Positions 6,996-14,261 of a stretch of 18,549 nt of DNA are shown here, in pieces. The position numbers were made by a program, and so were the translations under genes. The stretch spans positions 1 to 18,549 of the forward strand of contig JAURQC010000115.1 of the NCBI GenBank assembly GCA_030836325.1, in the 5' to 3' direction. This DNA comes from Candidatus Nanopelagicales bacterium. GTDB lineage: Bacteria > Actinomycetota > Actinomycetes > S36-B12. Below the pieces are notes generated by a model. That model worked only from the letters and a program-made list of their open reading frames with translations, was not told the DNA's origin and made no database searches. How positions within the stretch are numbered: position 1 is the stretch's first letter; the number at the start of each line of letters is the position of its first letter.

Positions 6996-8750
6996 GTGGA
7001 GCACACGATAAAGCCGTCTGTCGCCCAAGCTCTCGTGATGGTGGATGAACTGATGCGCTGCGGGGTGACCGATGTTGTGCTCGCAGTCGGCTCGCGTTCA
7101 GCGCCACTGGCTTTAGCGCTGTCTGCAGCAGAGCAGCGGGGTGAGCTTCGTCTTCATGTTCGGGTCGATGAACGAGTTGCGGGTTTCGTCGCTCTTGGCA
7201 TTGGCAAGGCGACGGGTGTTCCCGCTGCTGTCGTAACGACGTCTGGAACCGCGGTGGCCAATCTTCTTCCTGCTGTAGTGGAAGCCCACGAGTCGCGAGT
7301 TCCGCTGCTTGTTCTCACTGCGGACCGACCGGATCGACTCCGAAGCGTCGGAGCCAACCAGGTCATTGAGCAGCGCGGCATCTTCGGTTCCTTCACCAGG
7401 ATCGACCTGGAGATGGAAACCGCTCACGGCTATCGAAACCAGTACTGGCGCTCAACGATTGCCCGATGCGTTGCGGTGGCAACGGACTCGATCGATCCGG
7501 GTCCGGTGCACGTGAATGTGGCGTTTGATGAGCCGCTAGTCGGTGATGGGATCGACGGATCGCTCCCGCCGGAATTGCAGGGACGGTCCGATGGTCGACC
7601 ATGGACCGCTGATGCTCGACTCGTAGCGGGGATGAGTATCCAACTCGATGAAGCCCTCGCACTGCTAGATGAAGAAGCGACGGTTCCGGCCCGTGGCTTG
7701 ATCGTGGTTGGTGATCACGACGACGACGATGCTGTGGACCTGGTCGATGAACTCTCCGACGCCATGGGTTGGCCGGTCATCTCCGAGCCTTCTGGCCGTG
7801 CGAATGGAGCTGAACTTGGTCTGGCGCACGGCCCGCTCGTGTGCGATGACCCGACATTCGTGGTCGAGCACATTCCCGATCTCGTCTTGACCGTTGGTCG
7901 AGTTGGTTTGTACCGCTCGCTTGCCTCGGTGATCGCCAAGTCGCGCATGCACGTCGCTATCGATACTCGCTCATCATGGAGTGACCCGACGCGAACAGCC
8001 GACCTTGTTTTGGCCGCCGTCCCGTTGCCTCCCGGAGAGGCCGGGACGGATCCGCAGTGGTGGTCCGCCTGGGAGCGAGCGGACCTCATGGCTGCTGCTG
8101 CGGTCGAAACGGTGCTTGGTTCGTCCAGTGCACCACCGTCGGGCATGCAGCTGGCTCGGATGGTGGCCAGTGCGCTTCCCGAGGACGCACAGTTCTTCCT
8201 GGGGTCATCGTCGATTGTCCGCCACGTTGGCAGTTTCGCAGGTAGTTACCTAAAGGAGATCGACGTCCTGGGTAACCGCGGAACTTCCGGCATCGATGGT
8301 TGTGTCTCTACAGCTTGGGGGGCCGCCATCGGTTTCCAAGCACTGGGGGGCGGGTCAACTGTGGCCCTGGTTGGCGATCAGACGTTTTGGTACGACTCCA
8401 ACGCCCTGGCGGTTCCGGAGTCGGAAGATCGGCCAGACCTGGTCATCGTCGTCGCGGACAACGACGGCGCAGGGATCTTCTCAACGCTCGAACAGGGATC
8501 ACCGTCGTACGAGCAGCATTTTGAGCGCGTCTTCGGGGTGCCTTTGGGAGTCGAACTCGTCCAACTGGCATCGAGCTTTGGTGTCTCGGTCGTGGCAGTT
8601 GACCAGCCCGAGGCCATCTCGACATGCATTCAGGAGCGGCTATCCGACGGTGTCCATGTGATCGTCGTGCGCACGTGCGATCGAACGCACGAGGCAAGCC
8701 TGTGGTCGAGTGTGCAAGACGCCGTTCGTCAAGCGATCGATAGTGGCTGA
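6996..8750 (+). CDS. menD: SEPHCHC synthase MenD (2-succinyl-5-enolpyruvyl-6-hydroxy-3-cyclohexene-1-carboxylate synthase)
   Basis: MenD is a thiamine-diphosphate enzyme that joins isochorismate and 2-oxoglutarate. From the GTG at 6996 it is 584 aa, the expected length. The N-terminal domain has GSRSAPLAL (32-40) and D58-E59-R60, where E59 is the glutamate that activates the cofactor. VTTSGTAVANLLPAVVEA and LTADRPDRLRS follow. The C-terminal domain has GNRGTSGIDG (from 426), the cofactor/magnesium motif starting GDQTFWYDSN (G460-D461), and ADNDGAGIFSTLEQG (from 487). Two positions differ from the forms I know: GDQTF for GDLTF, and DGAGIF for DGGGIF. The start is chosen because GGAAGG lies 8 nt upstream and the sequence begins just before the TPP domain. 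The frame is open to 6792 inside menC, which is not credible. The gap to menC is 4 bp. Confidence 0.96.
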   Translation: MEHTIKPSVAQALVMVDELMRCGVTDVVLAVGSRSAPLALALSAAEQRGELRLHVRVDERVAGFVALGIGKATGVPAAVVTTSGTAVANLLPAVVEAHESRVPLLVLTADRPDRLRSVGANQVIEQRGIFGSFTRIDLEMETAHGYRNQYWRSTIARCVAVATDSIDPGPVHVNVAFDEPLVGDGIDGSLPPELQGRSDGRPWTADARLVAGMSIQLDEALALLDEEATVPARGLIVVGDHDDDDAVDLVDELSDAMGWPVISEPSGRANGAELGLAHGPLVCDDPTFVVEHIPDLVLTVGRVGLYRSLASVIAKSRMHVAIDTRSSWSDPTRTADLVLAAVPLPPGEAGTDPQWWSAWERADLMAAAAVETVLGSSSAPPSGMQLARMVASALPEDAQFFLGSSSIVRHVGSFAGSYLKEIDVLGNRGTSGIDGCVSTAWGAAIGFQALGGGSTVALVGDQTFWYDSNALAVPESEDRPDLVIVVADNDGAGIFSTLEQGSPSYEQHFERVFGVPLGVELVQLASSFGVSVVAVDQPEAISTCIQERLSDGVHVIVVRTCDRTHEASLWSSVQDAVRQAIDSG

Positions 8751-8775
8751 CGGGTAGCGCGCGGGGAATATGGCG

Positions 8776-10488
8776 ATGGATCCGAAGCGTCGGGCGAGGA
8801 TCGTTGACGCGGCAGCAGAACTTTTCGCTACCAATGGCGTGGTGAACGTCGGTCGACACGACATCGCACGCGCAGCTGGCGTCACTATGCGGTCGGTCAA
8901 CGCCGTAGGTGAGCATCGTGTTGATCTTCTGCGCGAAGCCGTTGAGCTGCTTCCTGATGGCCCATTGGCCGAGGCGCTGCGCGAACACGCAGGGAATGCC
9001 GTTCATGCCGGGGCGATGTCGACTCTGCTGTCTGCCGCTCATGAGGTCTTGGGTGATCCTTCGGCAGCGTGGGATCCGGTCGAACTGCAGGCGCTGATCG
9101 TCTCGCCCTACGACGATGCCCTGCGCGGATTGATGGGTGCTCGGGTGGAGCGGCGCTGGGTGGCGGCGCGTGAACTGCTTCGACAACTAGAGATCGTCGG
9201 AGACCAGGCAGGTGAAGAAGCGGCGGTGCTCCATCTTCTGGCGGTGGGTGTGGGCATAGCGGCGCTGGCTCCAGTCGTGCCCAAGGCACACGACACGAAT
9301 GCGTGGACGGCGTTGTCCGCTCGGATCATTGAATCGCTGTCGGAGTACCAGCCTGAAGTCGATGCGGATCCCGGGATGTCTCATCACCTCGAAACCCGAG
9401 TGTGGAGGGCTCGTCTCACACTGCCAACGGGCGCCGGTGCGATCGCCCATCTGACTCGGGTGCTTTCCATGATGGATGTCTCGCCGGTGACGATGACCAC
9501 CGCGCCGGTGGGCAAGGAAGGTCGCGAGAGTCTTGTCGATCTGATTCTTCGATCGTCTGATCACATGACCAGAGCCATGGTGGCCGACGCGTTACGAACT
9601 GTCGGTCGGGACGTAGTGGTCGGTCGCGGGGAGGCCGATGACGGCGAGGACGTCGCTGCACGCGTACTCGAACTCAGTACTCGCTTATTGGCGCATCCTG
9701 AACTCGCGCCCCGCGCCGCTGCCGAACTCTTGCTCGCAGATTCTTGGGAGGTTGTCGATGCGTCGGAAGGAGACGACTCCTCGCCCCAGGCCGTCCGTCT
9801 GCAGTGGACAGTCGACGAGCATGTGGTCGTCCGTCGCAGCAGTGCACCTTTCACCGCCGGTGAGTATGCGCGAGCATCGGCACTGCTGGGATTGATGGAC
9901 GCTGTGACCGTTGCCCGCGGAACAAAAAGCTTCGGTTGGCGTGACACTCTTGCTGACGGCACGGAAATCGTGACTCGTCTGGCGCGCCCGGAGGACACGG
10001 CAGACGTTGAGTCGCTGCACTCGCGGTGTTCCACCGACAGCCTCTTCCAGCGCTACTTCACACCCAAAAACACGTGGCGGGAGGAAAACCTGCGCAGGAT
10101 CTCCGGTGGTCACCGGGGAATCACGTTGATCGTTGAAGCCCACGACTCGGACGTCATCGCGATTGGTAATGCTTTTCCGCTGACCCCAGATGAGTCCCAG
10201 GATCTGCACGTTGTCGCGCAAGGAGAGATCGCGCTCCTGGTCGACGATGCTTGGCATGGCAGGGGAATCGGTCGGTTGCTTCTTCGGCATCTCGCGGAGT
10301 CCGCTCCGCGACTGGGATTCGACTATCTAGTGGCGTTCGTGCTGGAAGACAACGGCGCTATGCGATCGCTACTCGACCCAGATGTGTGGCAGGCGCGACC
10401 AGCGCCGGACCTCGGGGCAAGTGCGCTTGCGTTCTATGCACCTGTGAGTTCGATTAACGAGGTTCGAGAGCCGTCTTCATTGGAATGA
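8776..10488 (+). CDS. Multidomain protein: TetR-like N-terminus, ACT-like domain, unassigned domain, GNAT acetyltransferase
   Basis: The start at 8776 has GGGGA 8 nt upstream; an ATG at 8770 is also possible but badly spaced. From 8776 it is 570 aa. Residues 3-48 resemble a TetR helix-turn-helix (RARIVDAAAELFATNG, then DIARAAGV). The recognition region continues TMRSVNAVGEHRVDLL, lacking the usual aromatic YxHF. Residues 50-190 are helical, as in TetR ligand domains. Residues 209-283 (WRARLTLPTGAGAIAHLTRV onward) have the beta-alpha-beta-beta-alpha-beta look of an ACT domain. Residues 293-385 are unassigned. Residues 396-533 are a GNAT fold with acetyl-CoA loop W493-HGRGIG499. The gene lies 25 bp after menD (19 bp from the alternative start), so it is probably co-transcribed with menBCD, and it overlaps menF tail to tail by 35 bp. 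It may be a ligand-sensing regulator, a protein acetyltransferase, or both. Domain calls are by eye: GNAT sure, TetR fairly sure, ACT moderate. Confidence 0.8.
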   Translation: MDPKRRARIVDAAAELFATNGVVNVGRHDIARAAGVTMRSVNAVGEHRVDLLREAVELLPDGPLAEALREHAGNAVHAGAMSTLLSAAHEVLGDPSAAWDPVELQALIVSPYDDALRGLMGARVERRWVAARELLRQLEIVGDQAGEEAAVLHLLAVGVGIAALAPVVPKAHDTNAWTALSARIIESLSEYQPEVDADPGMSHHLETRVWRARLTLPTGAGAIAHLTRVLSMMDVSPVTMTTAPVGKEGRESLVDLILRSSDHMTRAMVADALRTVGRDVVVGRGEADDGEDVAARVLELSTRLLAHPELAPRAAAELLLADSWEVVDASEGDDSSPQAVRLQWTVDEHVVVRRSSAPFTAGEYARASALLGLMDAVTVARGTKSFGWRDTLADGTEIVTRLARPEDTADVESLHSRCSTDSLFQRYFTPKNTWREENLRRISGGHRGITLIVEAHDSDVIAIGNAFPLTPDESQDLHVVAQGEIALLVDDAWHGRGIGRLLLRHLAESAPRLGFDYLVAFVLEDNGAMRSLLDPDVWQARPAPDLGASALAFYAPVSSINEVREPSSLE

Positions 10489-11719
10489 ACTTCGCGCGGG
10501 ATTCGGCGAGTTCGCGCTCAGGATCTGACCCCACGACGATCCCGCAACCCGCGAAGGCGCGGACTGTTTGTGCCTGGAGGTCTACGAGTCCACAGCGCAG
10601 CGCGATTCCGAACTCCCCGTCACCGCGAGTGTCGAACCACCCCACGGGACCGGCGTATCGGTCCCGGGACATGCCTTCGAGCTCTTCGATGACGGACAGC
10701 GCACGTTCCGTGGGTGTTCCGCAGACGGCGGCCGTTGGGTGGAGGGAGGCAGCGAGCGCAAGTAATGAGGCGTCGTCGGCGAGACGTCCGGTGACGTCGG
10801 TCGCGAGGTGTTGGACGTTGGCAAGTTCGAGCACGCCGGGTCTTTCGGGAATATCCATGTCGGTGCAATGCGTAGCGAGCGCTTTGGCGACTGAGCGAAC
10901 TGCGTAGGCGTGCTCGGCGAGGTCTTTGTCACTGGCTAGTAGGGCTTGCGCTAGGCCCTGATCTTCCGCGCTATCCCCGCGTCGTCGGACGGTGCCTGCG
11001 AGGACACGACTTGTGACAAGGTCGCCCGTTCGCCGGACGAGGAGTTCAGGCGTAGCGCCGATGAGGTTTGCAACGTTGAAGGTCCAGCACGTCGGGTAGT
11101 CCTGGGCAAGTCGGTCGAGTAGCAGGCGTGGATCGAGAGTGCCGTCCACGCTTGCGACGACGTCCCTGGCCAGGACGACCTTGTCGAGTTCGCCAGCGCC
11201 AATTCGTTCAACAGCACGACCGACGGCCTTCTCCCACTCAGGTGCCGTCATGGAGCCGTCGTGCCACGTGACGGACGTGGGTTCGGTTCGGGGCTCGAAA
11301 GCCGAGGATTCATCGACAGTGACGACCGGCTCAGACCCGGGAGTGTGGATGCTCGTGATCCACGCCTGCTCGCCGCGCTGACCGATCAGGATCGACGGAA
11401 CGATGATCTCTGACGGATCTTGAGGATCGAAGGAGTAGGACGCGAAAGCGATCGGCCCAGTGCCGGGTACCGAGACCAAATCGTCAACGGCCATCGTGTC
11501 GCACAGCTCTGCCCACCACCGCTGTGTGCGTGAAAAGCGTTCGACGCCTCGCACCTGAAGTCGAGCTGCGACGCCCCACCCGATGAGTCCATCACCACGC
11601 CTTACCCAGCACACGTTCTCTCCAGCCGGAAGCAGCGAGAGCAGATCGTGACGTGAGTTGAGCGGGCGCGTGGTTGCGACCAGCTGCGTAGGCGAGTCGA
11701 ACTGGGGGTGCCAAGACAC
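10454..11719 (-). CDS. menF: Isochorismate synthase MenF (chorismate-binding family)
   Basis: MenF converts chorismate to isochorismate, the entry step to menaquinone. From the GTG at 11719 it is 421 aa. The chorismate-binding core has K180 in DKVVLARDV (general base), E225 in GATPELLV (general acid), [33 protein letters not shown] and [21 protein letters not shown]. The EntC/DhbC siderophore enzymes share these motifs, but the men context favours MenF. The frame is open to an ATG at 11764. That start would leave only 6 bp to the divergent menG start, whereas GTG 11719 has a TACCCT box exactly 6 nt upstream, so I prefer 11719 (the ATG version would be 436 aa). It overlaps the end of the TetR/ACT/GNAT gene by 35 bp. 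Confidence 0.93.
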   Translation of the reverse strand: MSWHPQFDSPTQLVATTRPLNSRHDLLSLLPAGENVCWVRRGDGLIGWGVAARLQVRGVERFSRTQRWWAELCDTMAVDDLVSVPGTGPIAFASYSFDPQDPSEIIVPSILIGQRGEQAWITSIHTPGSEPVVTVDESSAFEPRTEPTSVTWHDGSMTAPEWEKAVGRAVERIGAGELDKVVLARDVVASVDGTLDPRLLLDRLAQDYPTCWTFNVANLIGATPELLVRRTGDLVTSRVLAGTVRRRGDSAEDQGLAQALLASDKDLAEHAYAVRSVAKALATHCTDMDIPERPGVLELANVQHLATDVTGRLADDASLLALAASLHPTAAVCGTPTERALSVIEELEGMSRDRYAGPVGWFDTRGDGEFGIALRCGLVDLQAQTVRAFAGCGIVVGSDPERELAESRAKFIPMKTALEPR

Positions 11720-11725
11720 CTCGTC

Positions 11726-11731
11726 AGGGTA
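11726..11731 (-). promoter_or_regulatory. Candidate -10 box (TACCCT) for leaderless menF transcript
   Basis: On the minus strand TACCCT fits TANNNT and is followed by 6 nt (GACGAG) and then GTG at 11719. This places a transcription start on the start codon and supports 11719 over the ATG at 11764. No -35 element was recognised. Confidence 0.4.
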
Positions 11732-11756
11732 GGGGCAGACCCGAGACTTGTCCTCT

Positions 11757-11761
11757 GGGAG
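11757..11761 (+). promoter_or_regulatory. Shine-Dalgarno (GGGAG) of menG
   Basis: GGGAG lies 9 nt before the ATG at 11771 and supports that start over the upstream in-frame ATG at 11708. It contrasts with the nearby men genes that look leaderless; no TANNNT box stands close to this start. Confidence 0.5.
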
Positions 11762-11770
11762 CATTCGGAC

Positions 11771-12469
11771 ATGTCGCGAGCCGGACTAGACAAACAACCG
11801 CACGATGTCGCGGCGATGTTTGACGATGTCGCCGAGCGGTACGACCTGACGAACGATGTCTTGGCTATGGGGCAGACCAGGCGTTGGCGTAAGGCTGTTG
11901 TCTCCGCCGTTGGAGCGCTTCCCGGTGATCGCGTTTTGGACCTCGCAGCAGGCACAGGAACCTCCAGCGAACCGATCGCTCGCTCCGGAGCCTTTGTCGT
12001 GGCGTGCGATTTCTCACAAGGGATGCTGGCTGTTGGGCGCAAACGCAATCCGCGCCTATCCTTCGTCGCCGGCGACGCCCTTGCGCTGCCGTTTGCGGAT
12101 GATTCTTTTGATGCCGTGACGATTTCCTTTGGACTGCGTAACGTCAACGACCGCGACGCCGGACTTCGCGAACTGCTGCGTGTGACCCGGCCCGGTGGCC
12201 GGCTCGTCGTGTGTGAGTTCTCCCACCCGACCTGGGCGCCATTTCGTCAGGTCTATTCGCAGTACCTGATGGGTGCACTACCTGCTGTTGCGCGCCGCGC
12301 CTCATCGAATCCTGACGCCTATGTGTACCTAGCAGAGTCCATTCGAGCGTGGCCAGATCAGGCGCAATTAGCGGCAGACATCCTCTCCACGGGATGGCAC
12401 AAGGCGGCCTGGCGGAACCTCTCGGGGGGCATCGTCGCGCTTCATCGGGCGGTGAAGCCCGAGGGCTAG
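11771..12469 (+). CDS. menG: Demethylmenaquinone methyltransferase MenG (UbiE)
   Basis: MenG is a SAM-dependent C-methyltransferase that carries out the last step of menaquinone synthesis. From the ATG at 11771 it is 232 aa, the normal length. The N-terminal [14 protein letters not shown] is the UbiE signature region. The SAM-binding motif [12 protein letters not shown] is at 55-66, the acidic end of strand 2 at D80, [20 protein letters not shown] at 101-120 with GLRNV following, and E149-FSHP near the end of the core. The start is fixed by GGGAG 9 nt upstream and by the family N-terminus. It diverges from menF, and its stop is 7 bp before a GC-rich hairpin. Confidence 0.96.
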   Translation: MSRAGLDKQPHDVAAMFDDVAERYDLTNDVLAMGQTRRWRKAVVSAVGALPGDRVLDLAAGTGTSSEPIARSGAFVVACDFSQGMLAVGRKRNPRLSFVAGDALALPFADDSFDAVTISFGLRNVNDRDAGLRELLRVTRPGGRLVVCEFSHPTWAPFRQVYSQYLMGALPAVARRASSNPDAYVYLAESIRAWPDQAQLAADILSTGWHKAAWRNLSGGIVALHRAVKPEG

Positions 12470-12476
12470 GACAACG

Positions 12477-12500
12477 GGGGCGGGGCCTGTCGCCCGCCTC
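12477..12500 (+). terminator. GC-rich hairpin after menG, possible terminator without U tract
   Basis: GGCGGG (12479-12484) pairs with CCCGCC (12493-12498) across an 8-nt loop. One G-U and one G-C pair extend the stem outward to 12477/12500. It sits 7 bp past the menG stop. No T-run follows, so it may be a weak or factor-assisted terminator, or simply GC-rich sequence. It overlaps the place where a -35 element for nuoA would stand. Confidence 0.35.
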
Positions 12501-12511
12501 GGTGCGGCCAC

Positions 12512-12517
12512 TATGCT
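12512..12517 (+). promoter_or_regulatory. Candidate nuoA -10 box (TATGCT)
   Basis: TATGCT is the best -10 match in the 175-bp gap before nuoA. A start about 7 nt downstream (near 12524) would give a leader of about 120 nt, and transcription would begin right at the palindrome at 12526-12543. The -35 region (about 12489-12494) is not close to TTGACA. Confidence 0.45.
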
Positions 12518-12525
12518 TTCGTTGG

Positions 12526-12543
12526 TCGTGAAGTGTTTCACGA
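12526..12543 (+). promoter_or_regulatory. Candidate Rex operator upstream of nuoA (TCGTGAA-N4-TTCACGA)
   Basis: TCGTGAAGTGTTTCACGA is a perfect inverted repeat with 7-bp arms and a 4-bp centre. The Rex consensus known from Streptomyces is TTGTGAA-N4-TTCACAA; this site differs only by one symmetric change in each half (C for T, G for A). Rex senses the NADH/NAD+ ratio and is established as a regulator of the nuo operon in Streptomyces coelicolor. The site lies just after the TATGCT box, where a bound repressor would block transcription. It also contains GTGA-N6-TCAC, the core of CRP-type sites, so a CRP-family protein is the alternative. No rex gene is in the window. Confidence 0.65.
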
Positions 12544-12590
12544 GCGCGCAAGCGGTGCTCGTTGCCTCCACGTCCGGACAACATCCACGC

Positions 12591-12618
12591 TCGCGTTCGC
12601 TTTGACCAGCAAACGCGA
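12591..12618 (+). other. Hairpin in the nuoA 5' leader
   Basis: TCGCGTT (12591-12597) is fully complementary to AACGCGA (12612-12618) across a 14-nt loop. It ends 9 nt before the GAGGAG Shine-Dalgarno (12628-12633) of nuoA. It could shape ribosome access or mRNA stability. A 7-bp stem can arise by chance in GC-rich DNA, so this is only a suggestion. Confidence 0.3.
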
Positions 12619-12644
12619 CGATTAAGCGAGGAGCAGCCGGCGCC

Positions 12645-13004
12645 GTGAACGTCTACACGCCGATTTTTGTGTTGGGGGCTTTGGCCTTCGGGTTCGCCGC
12701 ATTCTCGGTCGTCATTGCGACGTTCACCGGTCCCAAGCGCTACAACCGGGCTAAGTACGACGCCTACGAATGCGGAATTGAGCCAACGCCGCAACCGATC
12801 GGTGGCGGACGCTTCCCGGTGAAGTACTACCTCACCGCGATGATGTTCATCATCTTCGACATCGAACTCGTCTTTTTGTATCCGTGGGCGGTGTCCTTCG
12901 ACGCGCTCGGGGCCTTCGGTCTCGTAGCGATGATGTTGTTCTTGCTCAACCTGGCCGTGCCCTACGTCTACGAGTGGCGTCGTGGTGGATTGGAGTGGGA
13001 CTGA
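12645..13004 (+). CDS. nuoA: NADH-quinone oxidoreductase subunit A (NuoA)
   Basis: NuoA is a small membrane subunit of complex I at the junction between the peripheral arm and the membrane arm. The protein is 119 aa with three hydrophobic helices (about 5-27, 61-82, 86-108). The family motifs are KYDAYECGI (38-45) and [13 protein letters not shown] (71-83), with conserved acidic residues D72 and E74. The GTG start is supported by GAGGAG 11 nt upstream. It is the first gene of the nuo run and follows a regulatory gap with a candidate promoter and Rex-type operator. Confidence 0.97.
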   Translation: MNVYTPIFVLGALAFGFAAFSVVIATFTGPKRYNRAKYDAYECGIEPTPQPIGGGRFPVKYYLTAMMFIIFDIELVFLYPWAVSFDALGAFGLVAMMLFLLNLAVPYVYEWRRGGLEWD

Positions 13005-13005
13005 C

Positions 13006-13560
13006 ATGGGTCTTGAAGAGAAGCTTCCTTCGGGGATCCTCCTGACGAGCGTGGAGAAAGTTGCGGGTTATGCCCGTAAGGGCTCGCTGTGGCCTGCCAC
13101 CTTTGGCCTCGCGTGCTGCGCGATCGAGATGATGGCTACCGGCGGACCGCGATACGACATCGCACGCTTCGGTATGGAAGTTTTCCGTGCCTCTCCGCGG
13201 CAGGCGGACCTGATGATCGTTGCGGGACGCGTGAGCCAGAAGATGGCCCCGGTTTTGCGTCAGATCTACGACCAAATGCCCAACCCCAAGTGGGTTCTCG
13301 CGATGGGCGTGTGTGCGTCGAGCGGTGGCATGTTCAACAACTACGCCGTCGTGCAAGGCGTCGACCATGTTGTGCCCGTTGACATGTACCTGCCTGGCTG
13401 CCCGCCCCGCCCCGAGATGCTCATTGATGCCATTTTGAAGATCCATGACGACATCCAAGACATGAAGCTGGGTGCCAACGCCAAGGCAGAGATGATTGAA
13501 AACGAGCAGCTCGCCCTGGCCGCTCCCAGCACGCTGGAGATGAAGGGACTGCTCCGGTGA
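13006..13560 (+). CDS. nuoB: NADH-quinone oxidoreductase subunit B (NuoB)
   Basis: NuoB carries the terminal [4Fe-4S] cluster N2, which passes electrons to menaquinone. From the ATG at 13006 it is 184 aa. The cluster cysteines C37-C38 (LACCAIEM), C103 (GVCAS) and C132 (PGCPPRPE) are all present. The start has GGAG 10 nt upstream, and the sequence [14 protein letters not shown] fits actinobacterial NuoB. A GTG at 12982 inside nuoA is less likely. The gene starts 1 bp after the nuoA stop, and its TGA overlaps the nuoC GTG by 4 nt. Confidence 0.97.
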   Translation: MGLEEKLPSGILLTSVEKVAGYARKGSLWPATFGLACCAIEMMATGGPRYDIARFGMEVFRASPRQADLMIVAGRVSQKMAPVLRQIYDQMPNPKWVLAMGVCASSGGMFNNYAVVQGVDHVVPVDMYLPGCPPRPEMLIDAILKIHDDIQDMKLGANAKAEMIENEQLALAAPSTLEMKGLLR

Positions 13561-14261
13561 GCCTCGAGAACACACCGGTCGTACCTGAGGGCGTTAACGA
13601 GATCGACATCATCGGCGTCCGCCAAGGTTCCTTCAACGTCTCTGGCTCTGGCGACACCAGCGGCTTCGGTGGCTTGGTCTCACCGATCGTTATGCCGGGG
13701 GCGACTGCCAAGCCTTACGGCGGTTGGTTTGACGAAGTCTCTGAGGAGATTGAACTGTCCTTGGCCGACCGAAACCTCCCCGCCTCATCGGTCATCGACA
13801 AGGTGGTGGTCGATCGGGGGGAGATCACGTTCTTCGTGCATCGCGAGCACCTCGTGGACTTCGCGCGGGTGTTGCGCGATGAGCCGGGGCTCCGTTTCGA
13901 GATGTGCATGGGCGTCAATGGCGTGCACTACCCCGAGGATTCGGGCCGTGAACTGCACGCGGTGTATCCGTTCCTATCGATCACCCACAACCGTCGGATC
14001 CGTGTCGAAGTAACGGCCCCCGATGCTGACCCGCACATGCCGTCCATCGTCAGCATCTACCCCTCGAACGACTGGCACGAGCGCGAAGCATGGGATTTCT
14101 TCGGGATCGTCTTCGATGGCCATCCCGCGTTGACGCGCATTGAAATGCCCGACGACTGGGCTGGGCATCCACAGCGCAAGGACTACCCGCTCGGCGGAAT
14201 TCCCGTCGAGTACAAGGGTGCGACCATCCCCGCTCCTGATAACCGGAGGGCGTACAACTGA
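13557..14261 (+). CDS. nuoC: NADH-quinone oxidoreductase subunit C (NuoC)
   Basis: NuoC is the 30-kDa type peripheral-arm subunit of complex I and has no cofactor of its own. The protein is 234 aa, with the signature [17 protein letters not shown] (174-190) and the C-terminal [18 protein letters not shown] (204-221). The N-terminal 50 residues are Gly/Ser-rich and variable, as in other actinobacterial NuoC. NuoC and NuoD are separate genes here, not the fused NuoCD of enterobacteria. The GTG overlaps nuoB by 4 nt, and the TGA overlaps the nuoD ATG by 1 nt. Confidence 0.96.
   Translation: MSLENTPVVPEGVNEIDIIGVRQGSFNVSGSGDTSGFGGLVSPIVMPGATAKPYGGWFDEVSEEIELSLADRNLPASSVIDKVVVDRGEITFFVHREHLVDFARVLRDEPGLRFEMCMGVNGVHYPEDSGRELHAVYPFLSITHNRRIRVEVTAPDADPHMPSIVSIYPSNDWHEREAWDFFGIVFDGHPALTRIEMPDDWAGHPQRKDYPLGGIPVEYKGATIPAPDNRRAYN

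Noticed and set aside
8443..9186. A 247-codon minus-strand open frame across the end of menD and the start of the fusion gene.
   Set aside because: It spans two real genes and their junction, and its product is Arg/His/Pro-rich without any motif.
12526..12543. Reading the palindrome as a CRP/GlxR site (GTGA-N6-TCAC).
   Set aside because: Possible, but GTGAA-N4-TTCAC together with the outer T/A pair and the nuo location fit Rex better; kept only as the alternative.
12602..12628. A TTGACC element followed by TTAAGC as a possible second nuoA promoter.
   Set aside because: The -35 match is fair, but no TANNNT box stands at the right distance, and the start site would fall on the Shine-Dalgarno.
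12144..13007. A 287-codon minus-strand open frame covering menG, the regulatory gap and nuoA.
   Set aside because: It runs across two well-supported genes and a promoter region and shows no domain.
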